Positions 35,863 to 46,272 of a stretch of 64,000 nt of DNA are shown one piece after another. Position numbers and translations under genes: made by a program. Below the pieces are notes generated by a model. The model was not told the origin of the DNA. It was given only the letters and a program-made list of their open reading frames with translations, and searched no databases. Origin of the DNA: JADFDG01 sp965232985. GTDB taxonomy: Bacteria; Pseudomonadota; Gammaproteobacteria; Pseudomonadales; JADFDG01. Numbering within the stretch: position 1 is the stretch's first letter; every line of letters begins with the position of its first letter. The stretch covers positions 1 through 64,000 of the forward strand of contig CBDDRC010000031.1 in assembly GCA_965232985.1 (NCBI GenBank), read 5' to 3'.

Positions 35863-36213
35863 TCAGTTCGCCTCGGCGAAGGCGAAGAAATCGTCGTAGG
35901 CATGCCCTTGCGGGGTTGTCGTCCCGTCTGCGAACAGCAGGTCGACACGGGCGTCCGCCGTGCCGGCGGAGACAAATTCACGCGTCGCGCGGGCATCCTG
36001 GATAAAGCGGTCTACCGCCTTGTGCAGCTGCTGCTCGCCGCTGGCGCTGGACAGACCGAAGCGCGCGGGCAGTGCTACGGCGGGACGACCCTGCACGAGC
36101 GCCTGGTGGATGGGCCGGTGGACGGCAGCCAGAACATTGATGTCGAACATGGCCGGATCGGCGGCACCGATGGCATCGATCTGGAGCAGAAACGCGAGGA
36201 CGATGGCTTGCAT
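35863..36213 (-). CDS. Hypothetical small protein between rho and ubiD
   Basis: A 116-residue product with a hydrophobic start (MQAIVLAFLLQIDAIGAADP) and an otherwise soluble sequence (LHKAVDRFIQDARATREFVS, then HAYDDFFAFAEAN). I recognise no family. It is judged real because codon third positions are strongly G/C as in its neighbours and AGGGG lies nine bases before the ATG. The hydrophobic start is short for a signal peptide. The 324 bases between its start and the rho stop hold only the rho terminator that I can see. Confidence 0.55.
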   Translation of the reverse strand: MQAIVLAFLLQIDAIGAADPAMFDINVLAAVHRPIHQALVQGRPAVALPARFGLSSASGEQQLHKAVDRFIQDARATREFVSAGTADARVDLLFADGTTTPQGHAYDDFFAFAEAN

Positions 36214-36452
36214 GGCACTTACCCCTGGCTGACTGACTCTCCGCATGCCCGGCGGGCACTTGCCCGTGATCTGCCGGGTGAGCATAAACAACGGTCGATG
36301 GCCGCTCCATTGTGGAGGCTACCTAACCGGCCGTTACTTTCCGGTACCGGTACTGCACTGCGCAACCTAAGCAACGTGACGGCGATCACTTTATGGGCAA
36401 CGCATTGCAACATGATGAAAACCTGTCCGACGCGACCGGCCGTTCGCACAAC

Positions 36453-36483
36453 AAAAAAGGCCGCACGTCGTGCGGCCTTTTTT
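36453..36483 (-). terminator. Intrinsic terminator after rho
   Basis: AAAAAAGGCCGCA (36453-36465) pairs with TGCGGCCTTTTTT (36471-36483) in a 13-bp stem, extended by one C-G pair, with a 3-base loop. Reading on the minus strand it comes 55 bases after the rho stop and ends in a T run. It is symmetrical and could work in both directions. Confidence 0.9.
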
Positions 36484-36537
36484 GGAGCATCCCCCGAGGC
36501 CCGGCTTGTTCCCGGACCCGTCAGGGAAGCGGCGATA

Positions 36538-37893
<1,356 letters not shown>

Positions 37894-38192
37894 AGGGGTC
37901 GTACACGAGGGGGCAAAAGGGAGCGCCCGGGAGGGCGGTGGTTTGAAGAACGGGGTCGTTCTGGTTTGGCGGCCGGCCTGCTGCCCGATCTGGTGATCAA
38001 GAAGCGGCGTTCTCAGCGGGGCGCTATGGAGCGATCAGGCCGGCGGGGATTCGGTCTGCCCTTGAGTTGCTGTGGGCAGGAGTCCCTTGCGGGTTCGAAT
38101 CTAGCACCCCCCTTCCGGGGAAAGCAACGGGGTTCGAACCAAGCCATGGCCAGAGAAACACCGGCCGACGCCTGCGCGGGGCCGGGTCATGG

Positions 38193-38519
38193 TCAGATAT
38201 TGCCGTCAATGAATGCTGTCAATTGCGATTTCGACAGCGCGCCGACCTTGGTCGCCTCGACCTTGCCGCCCTTGAGCAACAGCAAGGTCGGGATACCCCT
38301 CACGCCGTACTTGGCAGCAATGGCCCCGTGGTCATCGACGTTCACCTTGCAGACTTTCAGGCGCCCGCCGTATTCCTTCGATACCTCGTCGAGTACCGGG
38401 GCGATCATCTTGCAGGGGCCGCACCACTCGGCCCAGAAATCGACCAGCACCGGCAGCTCGGCCTTCAGCACATCCTGCTCGAAGGAAGCCTCGGACACAT
38501 TGACGATATGCTCACTCAT
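38193..38519 (-). CDS. trxA: Thioredoxin
   Basis: A 108-residue thioredoxin with the redox site WCGPC (C33 and C36), the buried Asp in VLVDFWAEW and the cis-Pro loop RGIPTLLLL. It reduces protein disulfides in the cytosol. AGGAG precedes the ATG. The trxA-rho order is conserved in gammaproteobacteria; here it lies upstream of rho on the same strand and is divergent from ppx. Confidence 0.96.
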   Translation of the reverse strand: MSEHIVNVSEASFEQDVLKAELPVLVDFWAEWCGPCKMIAPVLDEVSKEYGGRLKVCKVNVDDHGAIAAKYGVRGIPTLLLLKGGKVEATKVGALSKSQLTAFIDGNI

Positions 38520-38617
38520 GGGAACTCCTGAAAGTCGGATGCGGCGCGGTGGTAAGGGTTGCGATGATACCACTGCGTTAGAATTGCGCCTCATTTGCCG
38601 TTTTCAAGGGCGTACGC

Positions 38618-40129
38618 GTGCCGACCAGCCAGATTCCGTTCCGCCAGATCGCCGCCATTGACCTTGGCTCCAACAGCTTCCACATGGTGGTGGCCCGGAT
38701 CGACCGGGGTGAAGTCCGGGTGCAGGAGCGGCGCAGCGAGAAAATCCAGCTCGGCGCCGGGCTCGATGCCGAACTGCGGCTCACCGCAGAGGTCCAGAAA
38801 CGCGCCCTCGACTGCCTGAAGCGCTACGCCCAGCGCATCGATGGTTTCGCCCCCGGATCGGTACGGGTGGTAGGCACCAATACCCTGCGGGTAGCAAAAA
38901 ACAGCACGCAGTTCATCGCCCGCGCCCAGAAAATTCTCGGTCATCCCATCGACATCGTCGCCGGCCGCGAGGAAGCGCGGCTCATTTATCTGGGTGTCGC
39001 CCACACGCTCGCCGACGACAAGGGCAAGCGCCTGGTGGTTGACATCGGTGGTGGCAGCACCGAATTCATCGTCGGCGAGCGCTTCGAACCGTTGGTGATG
39101 GAAAGCCTGCACATGGGTTGTGTCAGTTACGCGCTGAAATACTTCCCCGGGGACAGCATCAGCGAAAAGGCCTTTGACGCCGCGATTACCGCTGCGCACC
39201 GGGAGCTGCTGCCGGTGCGCAAGACGTTCAAGTGCGGCTGGAAAAATGCCGTCGGTTCATCAGGAACGATCAAGGCAATACAGCAGGTGCTGGAAGCCAA
39301 CGGCCTCGTTGAGGAGGGCATTTCGCTCGACGGTCTCTACCAATTACGCCGACTCGTGCTGCGCGCCCGCCGCGCCGCCGACCTCAACCTCGCAGGGCTG
39401 GAAGCGCAGCGGCAAGGCATTTTTGCCCCGGGCCTCGCGATCCTCACCGCTGCCTTCGAGGCACTCGAAATCAACCACATGCGCTATTCGGTCGGCGCGC
39501 TGCGCGAAGGTGCGCTGTACGATCTGATCGGCCGCATTTCGCACGAGGACGTGCGCGACCGCAGTATCCAGGCGCTGGTGGCGCGCAACCATGTCGATAG
39601 CCAACATGCGCAACGCGTGACAACGACCGCACTGAAACTGTTCGCGCAGGTAAAAAAACGCTGGGGTCTGAACGAAGCCGATCGCGACCTGCTGCGACGG
39701 GCGGCCACCGCACACGAAATCGGCCTCGATATTTCGCACTCGAACTACCAAAAGCACGGCGCCTATCTGCTGCAGCACTCGGATCTGGCTGGTTTTTCCC
39801 GACAGGACCAAAAGATCATGGCGACCCTGGTGCGCGCCCATCGCCGCAAAATCAGCTTCGAGAACTTCGCGGATTTGGGGCCGGCAATGGCCGATCCTGT
39901 GCTGCGTCTGGCGCTGCTGCTGCGCCTCGCCGCGATCCTGCACCACGGCCGCAGCGAGAAGCGGCTGCCGCCGATAAAACTCAAGGTCAACGACAGCAGC
40001 CTGATGCTGACCGTGCCCGCAAGTTGGGCGACAAAAAGAACCTTGGCGCTGGCCGACTTCAAGGACGAGGCAGCGCAGATCGCCGCAGTTGGCTATGACC
40101 TGATTGTGAAATTCGCCAGGCGAACCTGA
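38618..40129 (+). CDS. ppx: Exopolyphosphatase
   Basis: Ppx removes terminal phosphates from polyphosphate and belongs with GppA in the actin-like ASKHA fold. The 503-residue product has the phosphate loops AAIDLGSNSFHMVVARID and VVDIGGGSTEFIVGE and a C-terminal HD-like domain (AATAHEIGLDISHSNYQKHGAYLL). The GTG at 38618 follows AAGGG. The gene is divergent from trxA and converges on ppk: their stop codons abut without any base between them. Confidence 0.93.
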   Translation: MPTSQIPFRQIAAIDLGSNSFHMVVARIDRGEVRVQERRSEKIQLGAGLDAELRLTAEVQKRALDCLKRYAQRIDGFAPGSVRVVGTNTLRVAKNSTQFIARAQKILGHPIDIVAGREEARLIYLGVAHTLADDKGKRLVVDIGGGSTEFIVGERFEPLVMESLHMGCVSYALKYFPGDSISEKAFDAAITAAHRELLPVRKTFKCGWKNAVGSSGTIKAIQQVLEANGLVEEGISLDGLYQLRRLVLRARRAADLNLAGLEAQRQGIFAPGLAILTAAFEALEINHMRYSVGALREGALYDLIGRISHEDVRDRSIQALVARNHVDSQHAQRVTTTALKLFAQVKKRWGLNEADRDLLRRAATAHEIGLDISHSNYQKHGAYLLQHSDLAGFSRQDQKIMATLVRAHRRKISFENFADLGPAMADPVLRLALLLRLAAILHHGRSEKRLPPIKLKVNDSSLMLTVPASWATKRTLALADFKDEAAQIAAVGYDLIVKFARRT

Positions 40130-42250
40130 TTACCGCGCCAACCGTGCCAGCAACTCTCCCTGCAGGCTGACCGGCACCACATCATCGGCATGGGTGATCC
40201 GCACGCAACTGCCATCCTGCTGCATCTGCCAGGCCGATTCGTTATCGGCAAGCGCGAGATCAAGACACTCTTCTTCTACCCGGCGCGCCAGTTTCGCCTC
40301 GCGAATGGGAAAGCAGACCTCGACGCGAGAGAACAGGTTGCGCTCCATGAAATCGGCGCTGCTGCAGTAGAGTTTCGGCTCGCCGCCATTGGCGAACCAG
40401 AACACCCGCGCGTGCTCCAGAAAGCGGCCGATAATCGAGCGCACGCGAATATTGTCCGAGACGCCCGGTATGCCCGGACGCAGACAGCACATGCCACGCA
40501 GGACGATATCAATCTGCACACCTGCCTGCGAGGCGCGGTACAACGACTGAATCAACTCTTTTTCCGTCAACGAGTTCATTTTCAGCTTGATTTGCGCCGG
40601 GCGACCCGCCTGCGCATGCGCGATCTCATTATCGATCAACTCCTTCAGGCCACTGTGCAGCGTGAACGGCGCATGCAGGATGTGTTTAAGTTGCGCAGCG
40701 CGACCAAGGCCGGTGAGTTCAAGGAAGATCTTGTGCACATCCTCGCCGAGCTCCTCGTCGGCAGACAGCAAGCCGATGTCGGTGTAAAGGCGCGCAGTGC
40801 CTTCATGATAGTTGCCGGTACTCAGATGAAAATAGCGGCGCAGTTTTTCACCTTCGCGACGCACGATCATCAGCATCTTCGCATGCGTCTTGTAGCCGAC
40901 GATGCCGTAGACCACGATCGCGCCGGCTTCCTGCAGGCGAGTCGCATCATTGATATTGTTTTCTTCGTCGAAACGCGCACGCAACTCGACAACGACCGTT
41001 ACTTCCTTACCGTTGCGCGCCGCTTCGATCAGGTGCGCGATGATCTGCGAATTGTTACGCGTTCGGTATAGCGTCTGCTTGATCGCCAGCACATTCGGAT
41101 CACGCGCTGCCTGTGCCAGCAGGTCGACTACCGGAGCGAACGATTCATACGGATGATGCAGCATGATGTCGCGCTCGCGCAGCGCATCGAACAGCGCGCC
41201 CTCGGCAGGCACGCGCCGACCACGGCCAGGCATGAACGGCGCCCACTTCAAACGCGGCCTGTTGACATCGACAATCGCCATCAGACGCGCGAGATTGACC
41301 GGGCCATTGACGCGGTAGAGGTCAATTTCCTCCAGCGCGGTCTCCGCAAGCAGGAAATCGATGAGTTTCTGCGGGCAATTGTCCGCCACTTCAAGCCTCA
41401 CTGCATCGCCATAACGGCGCGAGAACAACCCGGACTTAAGGGCATCAGGCAGGTCTTCTGCATTTTCATCAACAGCCAGATCGGCGTTGCGGGTGATGCG
41501 AAACTGGTAGCACCCGGTCGACTTCATGCCCGGAAACAGCAGCTCGGCGTTGTCGTGAATGATGGACGACAGAAACACGAAGTTGTCGCCGCCGTTGTCC
41601 TGCAAATGCTCCGGCAAGCGGATGACGCGCGGCAGCGAGCGCGGTGCCGGCACAATGGCAAGGTTCAGTTGGCGGCCAAACGCATCGCGGCCCTCCAGCG
41701 CGATGATGAAGTTGAGGCTCTTGTTGACCACCCGCGGGAAAGGGTGCGCAAGATCAATGCCGATGGGCGTCAGTACCGGTTGTACCTGATCACGGAAATA
41801 GCTGCGGATCCAGTCGCGCTGCGCGTTCGACCAGTGGCGGCGGCGCACGAAATGGAGATTTTCCTCGGCCAGCTTCGGGATCAGCACCTCGTTGAGAATC
41901 CGATATTCCTTGGCAACCGCCTCATGGACCAATCCCTGGATCGTCTTCAACAATTCCTGCGGCAGCAACCCGTCCGCGCCGGGGCGCGCCTCACCGGTGC
42001 GGATTTCCTGCTTGAGCGCCGCCATGCGGATCTCAAAAAACTCGTCCACGTTGGCGCTGAAGATCATCAAAAACTTCAGCCGCTCGAGCAGCGGGTGGCT
42101 GTCAATCGTTGCCTGCTTGAGCACCCGCAGATTGAACTGCAGCAGCGACAGCCAGCGATTGGTGAACAGTTCAGGGCGATCAAGATCAGTGGTCTGGCTG
42201 GCCGTGACGATTTGCAACGGCTGGGCCGACGGGTTGGCAGACTGGCTCAT
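40130..42250 (-). CDS. ppk: Polyphosphate kinase 1
   Basis: Ppk1 makes polyphosphate from ATP at the membrane. The 706-residue product has the N-terminal helical domain (ELFTNRWLSLLQFNLRVL), the head domain, and two phospholipase-D-like catalytic domains. The autophosphorylated histidine lies in GYKTHAKMLMI and the second in the C-terminal RVEVCFPI region. Length is typical (about 690-740). Convergent with ppx, sharing no intergenic sequence; hemB lies 71 bases upstream on the same strand. Confidence 0.94.
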   Translation of the reverse strand: MSQSANPSAQPLQIVTASQTTDLDRPELFTNRWLSLLQFNLRVLKQATIDSHPLLERLKFLMIFSANVDEFFEIRMAALKQEIRTGEARPGADGLLPQELLKTIQGLVHEAVAKEYRILNEVLIPKLAEENLHFVRRRHWSNAQRDWIRSYFRDQVQPVLTPIGIDLAHPFPRVVNKSLNFIIALEGRDAFGRQLNLAIVPAPRSLPRVIRLPEHLQDNGGDNFVFLSSIIHDNAELLFPGMKSTGCYQFRITRNADLAVDENAEDLPDALKSGLFSRRYGDAVRLEVADNCPQKLIDFLLAETALEEIDLYRVNGPVNLARLMAIVDVNRPRLKWAPFMPGRGRRVPAEGALFDALRERDIMLHHPYESFAPVVDLLAQAARDPNVLAIKQTLYRTRNNSQIIAHLIEAARNGKEVTVVVELRARFDEENNINDATRLQEAGAIVVYGIVGYKTHAKMLMIVRREGEKLRRYFHLSTGNYHEGTARLYTDIGLLSADEELGEDVHKIFLELTGLGRAAQLKHILHAPFTLHSGLKELIDNEIAHAQAGRPAQIKLKMNSLTEKELIQSLYRASQAGVQIDIVLRGMCCLRPGIPGVSDNIRVRSIIGRFLEHARVFWFANGGEPKLYCSSADFMERNLFSRVEVCFPIREAKLARRVEEECLDLALADNESAWQMQQDGSCVRITHADDVVPVSLQGELLARLAR

Positions 42251-42321
42251 GCGAAAACAGGCGTTCCGTGCAGGAAAGCCCTCATATTAGCAGCGTTGCC
42301 ATGGCGTCCCGGTGACAGCTG

Positions 42322-43341
42322 TCACGAAAGCTGTTGCCGCGCCAGCACCCTGGCCGCCTGCACCGCAAAATAGGTGAGGATGCCATCGGCGCCGGCGCGC
42401 TTGATCGACAGCAACGACTCCATCATCACCGCCTCTTCGTGCAGCCACCCGTTTTGCGCGGCAGCCATGTGCATCGCGTACTCCCCGCTGACCTGATAGA
42501 CGAAGGTCGGCGCGCCAAACGCGTCTTTCACGCGGCGGACGATGTCCAGGTACGGCAGGCCGGGCTTGATCATCACCATGTCGGCACCCTCGTCGAGGTC
42601 GAGGGCGACTTCGTGCAGCGCTTCGTCGCTGTTCGCCGGATCCATCTGGTAGGCCTTTTTATCGCCCTTACCGAGATTGCCGGCGGAGCCGACCGCATCA
42701 CGAAACGGGCCGTAATAGGCGGAGGCGTACTTCGCGCTATACGCGAGAATGCGCGTGTTAACGAAGCCGGCTTCTTCCAATGCCTCACGAATCGCGCCGA
42801 TCCGCCCATCCATCATGTCGCTGGGCGCGACGATGTCGGCACCGGCGCGCGCATGCGACAGGGCCTGGGCAATCAGTGCCGCAGTGGTGATGTCGTTGAG
42901 CACGTAGCCACTGTCATCGACAATGCCGTCCTGCCCGTGGGTAGTGAACGGATCAAGCGCCACATCCGTGATCACCCCAAGCCCCGGCAACGCCTGCTTG
43001 AGTGCGCGCACCGCGCGCTGGGCAAGGCCTTCGTCGTTCCATGCCTCTTTGGCATCCAGGGATTTTTTCTCCGCCGGCGTTACCGGGAACAAGGCAATGG
43101 CCGGAATGCCGAGCGCATGGGCCGCGCGCGCTTCCTGCACCAGCAGGTCGATCGACAGGCGCTCGACGCCAGGCATGCTGGCGATCGGCTCGCGGCGGCT
43201 CGTCCCGTCCAGCACAAACACCGGCCAGATCAGATCGCCAACAGTGAGCACATACTCGCGCATCAGGCGCCGGGAGAACTCATCGCGACGCATGCGGCGC
43301 ATGCGGGTGAGCGGGAAGGGACCACGGACGGGGGACACCAC
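42322..43341 (-). CDS. hemB: Delta-aminolevulinic acid dehydratase (porphobilinogen synthase)
   Basis: HemB condenses two aminolevulinates into porphobilinogen, the substrate of HemC. The 339-residue product has both Schiff-base lysines (AYSAKYASAYYGPFRDA and MVMIKPGLPYLD). The metal-site region DVALDPFTTHGQDGI has Asp where zinc enzymes have Cys, so it is the aspartate-rich, Mg-dependent type known from Pseudomonas. GTG at 43341, eight bases after GGAG, is the likely start; the next codon is also GTG. Length agrees with the P. aeruginosa enzyme. Confidence 0.93.
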   Translation of the reverse strand: MVSPVRGPFPLTRMRRMRRDEFSRRLMREYVLTVGDLIWPVFVLDGTSRREPIASMPGVERLSIDLLVQEARAAHALGIPAIALFPVTPAEKKSLDAKEAWNDEGLAQRAVRALKQALPGLGVITDVALDPFTTHGQDGIVDDSGYVLNDITTAALIAQALSHARAGADIVAPSDMMDGRIGAIREALEEAGFVNTRILAYSAKYASAYYGPFRDAVGSAGNLGKGDKKAYQMDPANSDEALHEVALDLDEGADMVMIKPGLPYLDIVRRVKDAFGAPTFVYQVSGEYAMHMAAAQNGWLHEEAVMMESLLSIKRAGADGILTYFAVQAARVLARQQLS

Positions 43342-43457
43342 GGCAGGCACTCCAATGCGCCACAAGGGCGGAAACAGGACACCTGGCAAGCATAACAATC
43401 CCGGCACCCACCGCGCCTGCTCCGTCAAGCCCGCCGGCCCGGTTACACTGCCCGACG

Positions 43458-44144
43458 ATGAATGCCCGCCGCCTGCTCCTGCTTGCCGTCGCACTGCTGT
43501 TGCTCGCCATCGCCATCCGGCTGGCGGGCGACGCCGGCCAGTGGCTGTTCGACCTGCTCAAATCACACCAGGTGCAACTTGCAACCCTTGCCGATACGCA
43601 ACCGTTGTTGACCCGAGCGGGCTACGTCGTGCTGTTCGTGGTAATGACCTCGTTGTCGGTACCGGTGGCGACCGCGCTCACCCTCGGTGCCGGCGCCGTG
43701 TTCGGCTTCACCGAGGCTCTGCTGCTCACCCTGCTCGCCGGTGGTATCGGCGCGACGCTGGCCATGCTGCTCGCCCGCTATGCGTTCCGGGCGCGGGTCG
43801 AAGCACGCTGGCCGGACTGGGTAGCTCGCATCAACCAGGGCATTGAACGCGACGGTGCGTTCTACCTGCTGTCGTTGCGGCTGGCGCCGGTACCGCCCTT
43901 CTTCGTGGTGAATGCCGCGTTGGGCCTGACGCGCATGCCGGCCCGCACATTTTTCCTGGTCACCCTGTTTGGCATCGCGCCGTTCGACGCGGTGTTCGTC
44001 AATGCCGGTCACCTGCTGGGCAAACTGAGTAAACCCGAGGATGCGCTGCAACCGCAGCTGATTGCCGCCTTTGCCCTGATCGGTATCGTGCCGTTGCTGA
44101 TGCGGGCAGCACTGCGCCGCTGGCGGCGGCTACGCGTACGTTGA
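43458..44144 (+). CDS. TVP38/TMEM64-type VTT (DedA-like) membrane protein
   Basis: A 228-residue protein with about five to six membrane segments. The VTT core GAVFGFTEALLLTLLAGGIGATLAMLLAR and RLAPVPPFFVVNAALGLTRM fits the SNARE-associated (PF09335) family, some members of which are thought to flip lipids such as polyprenyl phosphate. It is divergent from hemB. No SD signal is strong; the ATG at 43458 sits right after a C-rich stretch. Confidence 0.85.
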   Translation: MNARRLLLLAVALLLLAIAIRLAGDAGQWLFDLLKSHQVQLATLADTQPLLTRAGYVVLFVVMTSLSVPVATALTLGAGAVFGFTEALLLTLLAGGIGATLAMLLARYAFRARVEARWPDWVARINQGIERDGAFYLLSLRLAPVPPFFVVNAALGLTRMPARTFFLVTLFGIAPFDAVFVNAGHLLGKLSKPEDALQPQLIAAFALIGIVPLLMRAALRRWRRLRVR

Positions 44145-44225
44145 TCCTCACCCCAGTCTCGGCACCGCGCACCCGCCCGATGGACCCCTGTGCGACAATA
44201 GCGCCTGTTTACCGACATGCCTGCC

Positions 44226-44738
44226 ATGAGCCGCTACCGTCCGCCCGCACCCGTCAGCTCCCCGTACATCACGCCCGAGGGCTATCGTCGCCTCGACGAG
44301 GAACTGAAGTACCTGTGGAAAGTGAAGCGCCCGGAAGTCACCAAAGCGGTGCAAGAGGCGGCAGCGCAGGGCGACCGTTCCGAAAATGCCGAATACATTT
44401 ATGGCAAAAAGCAACTGCGCGAAATCGACCGGCGCGTGCGCTACCTGGCGCAGCGGCTCGATGACATGACGGTGGTCGATCGCCTGCCGCCCGATACCTC
44501 ACGGGTTTTTTTCGGCGCGTGGGTAGAACTTGCGAAGGCAGACGTCGGCAACGCGGTGCGTTATCGCATCATCGGGCCGGACGAGATCGACCATGCGCCC
44601 GGGTACATCAGCATCGACGCGCCGCTGGCGCGGGCGCTGCTGAAAAAACAGGCCGGCGATGAGGTCATCGTGCAAACGCCGGCCGGCGAACAGGCGTATT
44701 ACATAACCCGCATTACTTACGAGGAACAACCGACATGA
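44226..44738 (+). CDS. greB: Transcription elongation factor GreB
   Basis: A 170-residue GreA/GreB protein: N-terminal coiled-coil hairpin that enters the RNA polymerase secondary channel (acidic tip around GDRSENAEYIYGKK, with the catalytic D and E) and a C-terminal FKBP-like domain. YIYGKKQLREIDRRVRYL is typical of GreB rather than GreA. GreB rescues backtracked polymerase by RNA cleavage. An in-frame ATG three codons earlier (44217) is also possible. It overlaps the DUF502 gene by four bases. Confidence 0.93.
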   Translation: MSRYRPPAPVSSPYITPEGYRRLDEELKYLWKVKRPEVTKAVQEAAAQGDRSENAEYIYGKKQLREIDRRVRYLAQRLDDMTVVDRLPPDTSRVFFGAWVELAKADVGNAVRYRIIGPDEIDHAPGYISIDAPLARALLKKQAGDEVIVQTPAGEQAYYITRITYEEQPT

Positions 44739-45355
44739 CCGAACAGGTTGCCGAACCCGGCGGCATCAGCCGCTTCATCAAGAAATCACTGCTCGGTGGC
44801 GTTGTCGTGCTGCTGCCGTTGACGCTGATCGCAGCGTTTTTCAAATGGCTGTTCAAGTTCCTGACCGGCCTGATCCAGCCCTTCACCGATGAACTGATCA
44901 CGCTCTACGCGGTACCCGACTATGTTGGTCACCTGCTCGTTATCGCAATCATCGTGCTGCTGTGCTTCACCGTCGGCAATCTGGTGGCGACCCGCTTCGG
45001 CAACTGGCTGTGGAACGCAATCGATGGTTTCCTGCAAGCCAAGTTGCCAGGCTATAAGGCCGTGCAGGAACTGGTCGGCCAGTTAATGAAGGGCGGCGCC
45101 GCACGCGGCGAAGTATGCCTGCTGAAAGTGATGGGCCGTGACGTCGACATCACGGTCACCGGCATGGTGACGGCCCGTCACGCCGACGGTCGTCTGACGA
45201 TATTTGTACCCTGCGGACCCAATCCGACCACCGGTTTCATCTATCACGTTGCATCGGAGCTGGTAGAGCTGCGCCCCGACATCAAGGTCGAAACCATGAT
45301 GAAAACGGTGATCGGTTGTGGGGTTGGCGCGGCTGACGTTTTCAGGAAACGTTGA
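44735..45355 (+). CDS. DUF502 family membrane protein
   Basis: A 206-residue protein with two membrane helices (about 17-42 and 63-85) and a C-terminal soluble region. The DUF502 signature is visible as FIKKSLLGGVVVLLPLTLIA and later IFVPCGPNPTTGFIYHV. Family function is not known; it is widespread in bacteria. It starts inside the greB stop (ATGA overlap). Its stop codon abuts that of the convergent DUF2892 gene. Confidence 0.85.
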   Translation: MTEQVAEPGGISRFIKKSLLGGVVVLLPLTLIAAFFKWLFKFLTGLIQPFTDELITLYAVPDYVGHLLVIAIIVLLCFTVGNLVATRFGNWLWNAIDGFLQAKLPGYKAVQELVGQLMKGGAARGEVCLLKVMGRDVDITVTGMVTARHADGRLTIFVPCGPNPTTGFIYHVASELVELRPDIKVETMMKTVIGCGVGAADVFRKR

Positions 45356-45556
45356 TCAGGTCTTCGCCGCCGGCTTCACGCTGCAGGTGCTGATGCCCAG
45401 CATCTGGTACGGCGGGCAGTAGCCCGTCAAACCGGTGGCGATCGGCAGCAGCCCGATCAATCCCAGCCAGTTCTGGTAATAAACCCCGGCCGCAATGATG
45501 CTCAACCCGACCAGCACACGCACTATCCGTTCGGCATTGCCTACGTTCTGGATCAT
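45356..45556 (-). CDS. DUF2892 (YgaP-type transmembrane domain) small membrane protein
   Basis: A 66-residue membrane protein that begins MIQNVGNAERIVRVLVGLSI and has two hydrophobic helices, then a Cys-containing end (GYCPPYQMLG, CSVKPA), as in the YgaP-like transmembrane (DUF2892) family. In larger proteins this domain is joined to a rhodanese; here it stands alone. Function unknown. It lies 21 bases after the carbonic anhydrase gene on the same strand and converges on the DUF502 gene with abutting stops. Confidence 0.85.
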   Translation of the reverse strand: MIQNVGNAERIVRVLVGLSIIAAGVYYQNWLGLIGLLPIATGLTGYCPPYQMLGISTCSVKPAAKT

Positions 45557-45577
45557 GGCCTCTTTCCTCCGCAGCAG

Positions 45578-46201
45578 TCAGATTTGGTATTCCTCACGCA
45601 CCTGTTCGCGACTTTCGAAGTTAACACCGAGATCGTGCAGGATGCCATCGGAGATACGGTAGATCCAGCCGTGCACGGCAAGGGGCTGGCCGCGCGCCCA
45701 GGCGTTCTGCACGATGGTCGTATGGCAGACGTTGTGCACCTGCTCGATCACGTTCAGTTCACACAACCGGTCCATGCGCGCGGCCTCGTCGAGCCGGTCA
45801 AGCTCGCCATGGTGCTTCACCGCGACGTCGCGGATGTTGCGCAGCCAGTTGTCGATCAGGCCAAGGTTTTGCGGGGCCAGCGCCGCACGCACGCCACCGC
45901 AGCCGTAATGGCCCACCACCATGATGTGTTTCACCTTGAGCACTTCGATGGCGTACTGCAGCACCGACAGGCAGTTAAAGTCGGTGTGGACGACGATATT
46001 GGCGACATTGCGATGGACAAAGACCTCGCCAGGCAGCAGGTCGACGATCTCATTGGCCGGGACGCGACTGTCGGAACAGCCGATCCATAAATACTCAGGC
46101 GCCTGCTGCTCGGCGAGCTTTTCGAAAAATGCCGGATGCTGCTTGCGGATGCGCGCAGCCCAGCGGGCATTGCCGTCGAGGAGTCGGTTCAGGGGTTTCA
46201 T
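45578..46201 (-). CDS. can: Beta-carbonic anhydrase
   Basis: A 207-residue zinc enzyme that hydrates CO2 to bicarbonate. Ligands are in place: Cys42 and Asp44 in GCSDSRVP, His98 and Cys101 in GHYGCGGVRAAL. The sequence from LLDGNARWAARI through FFEKLAEQQAPEYLWIGCSDSRV matches the Can type of proteobacteria. The ATG at 46201 gives the normal N-terminus; the open frame upstream is arginine-rich shadow sequence. Confidence 0.94.
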   Translation of the reverse strand: MKPLNRLLDGNARWAARIRKQHPAFFEKLAEQQAPEYLWIGCSDSRVPANEIVDLLPGEVFVHRNVANIVVHTDFNCLSVLQYAIEVLKVKHIMVVGHYGCGGVRAALAPQNLGLIDNWLRNIRDVAVKHHGELDRLDEAARMDRLCELNVIEQVHNVCHTTIVQNAWARGQPLAVHGWIYRISDGILHDLGVNFESREQVREEYQI

Positions 46202-46272
46202 GGGCCGGATTCTAGCGGGTCGCCTCCGGCGGCACAGGCAAGGGTTTGTAACCACTTGCTGCCAGGCAGGGC

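Noticed and set aside
38018..38110. A possible complete tRNA gene in the rho leader
   Set aside because: A T-like loop, a stem with an over-long 12-base loop and a 6-of-7 acceptor match can be found, but no D arm or valid anticodon loop; only kept as a weak observation.
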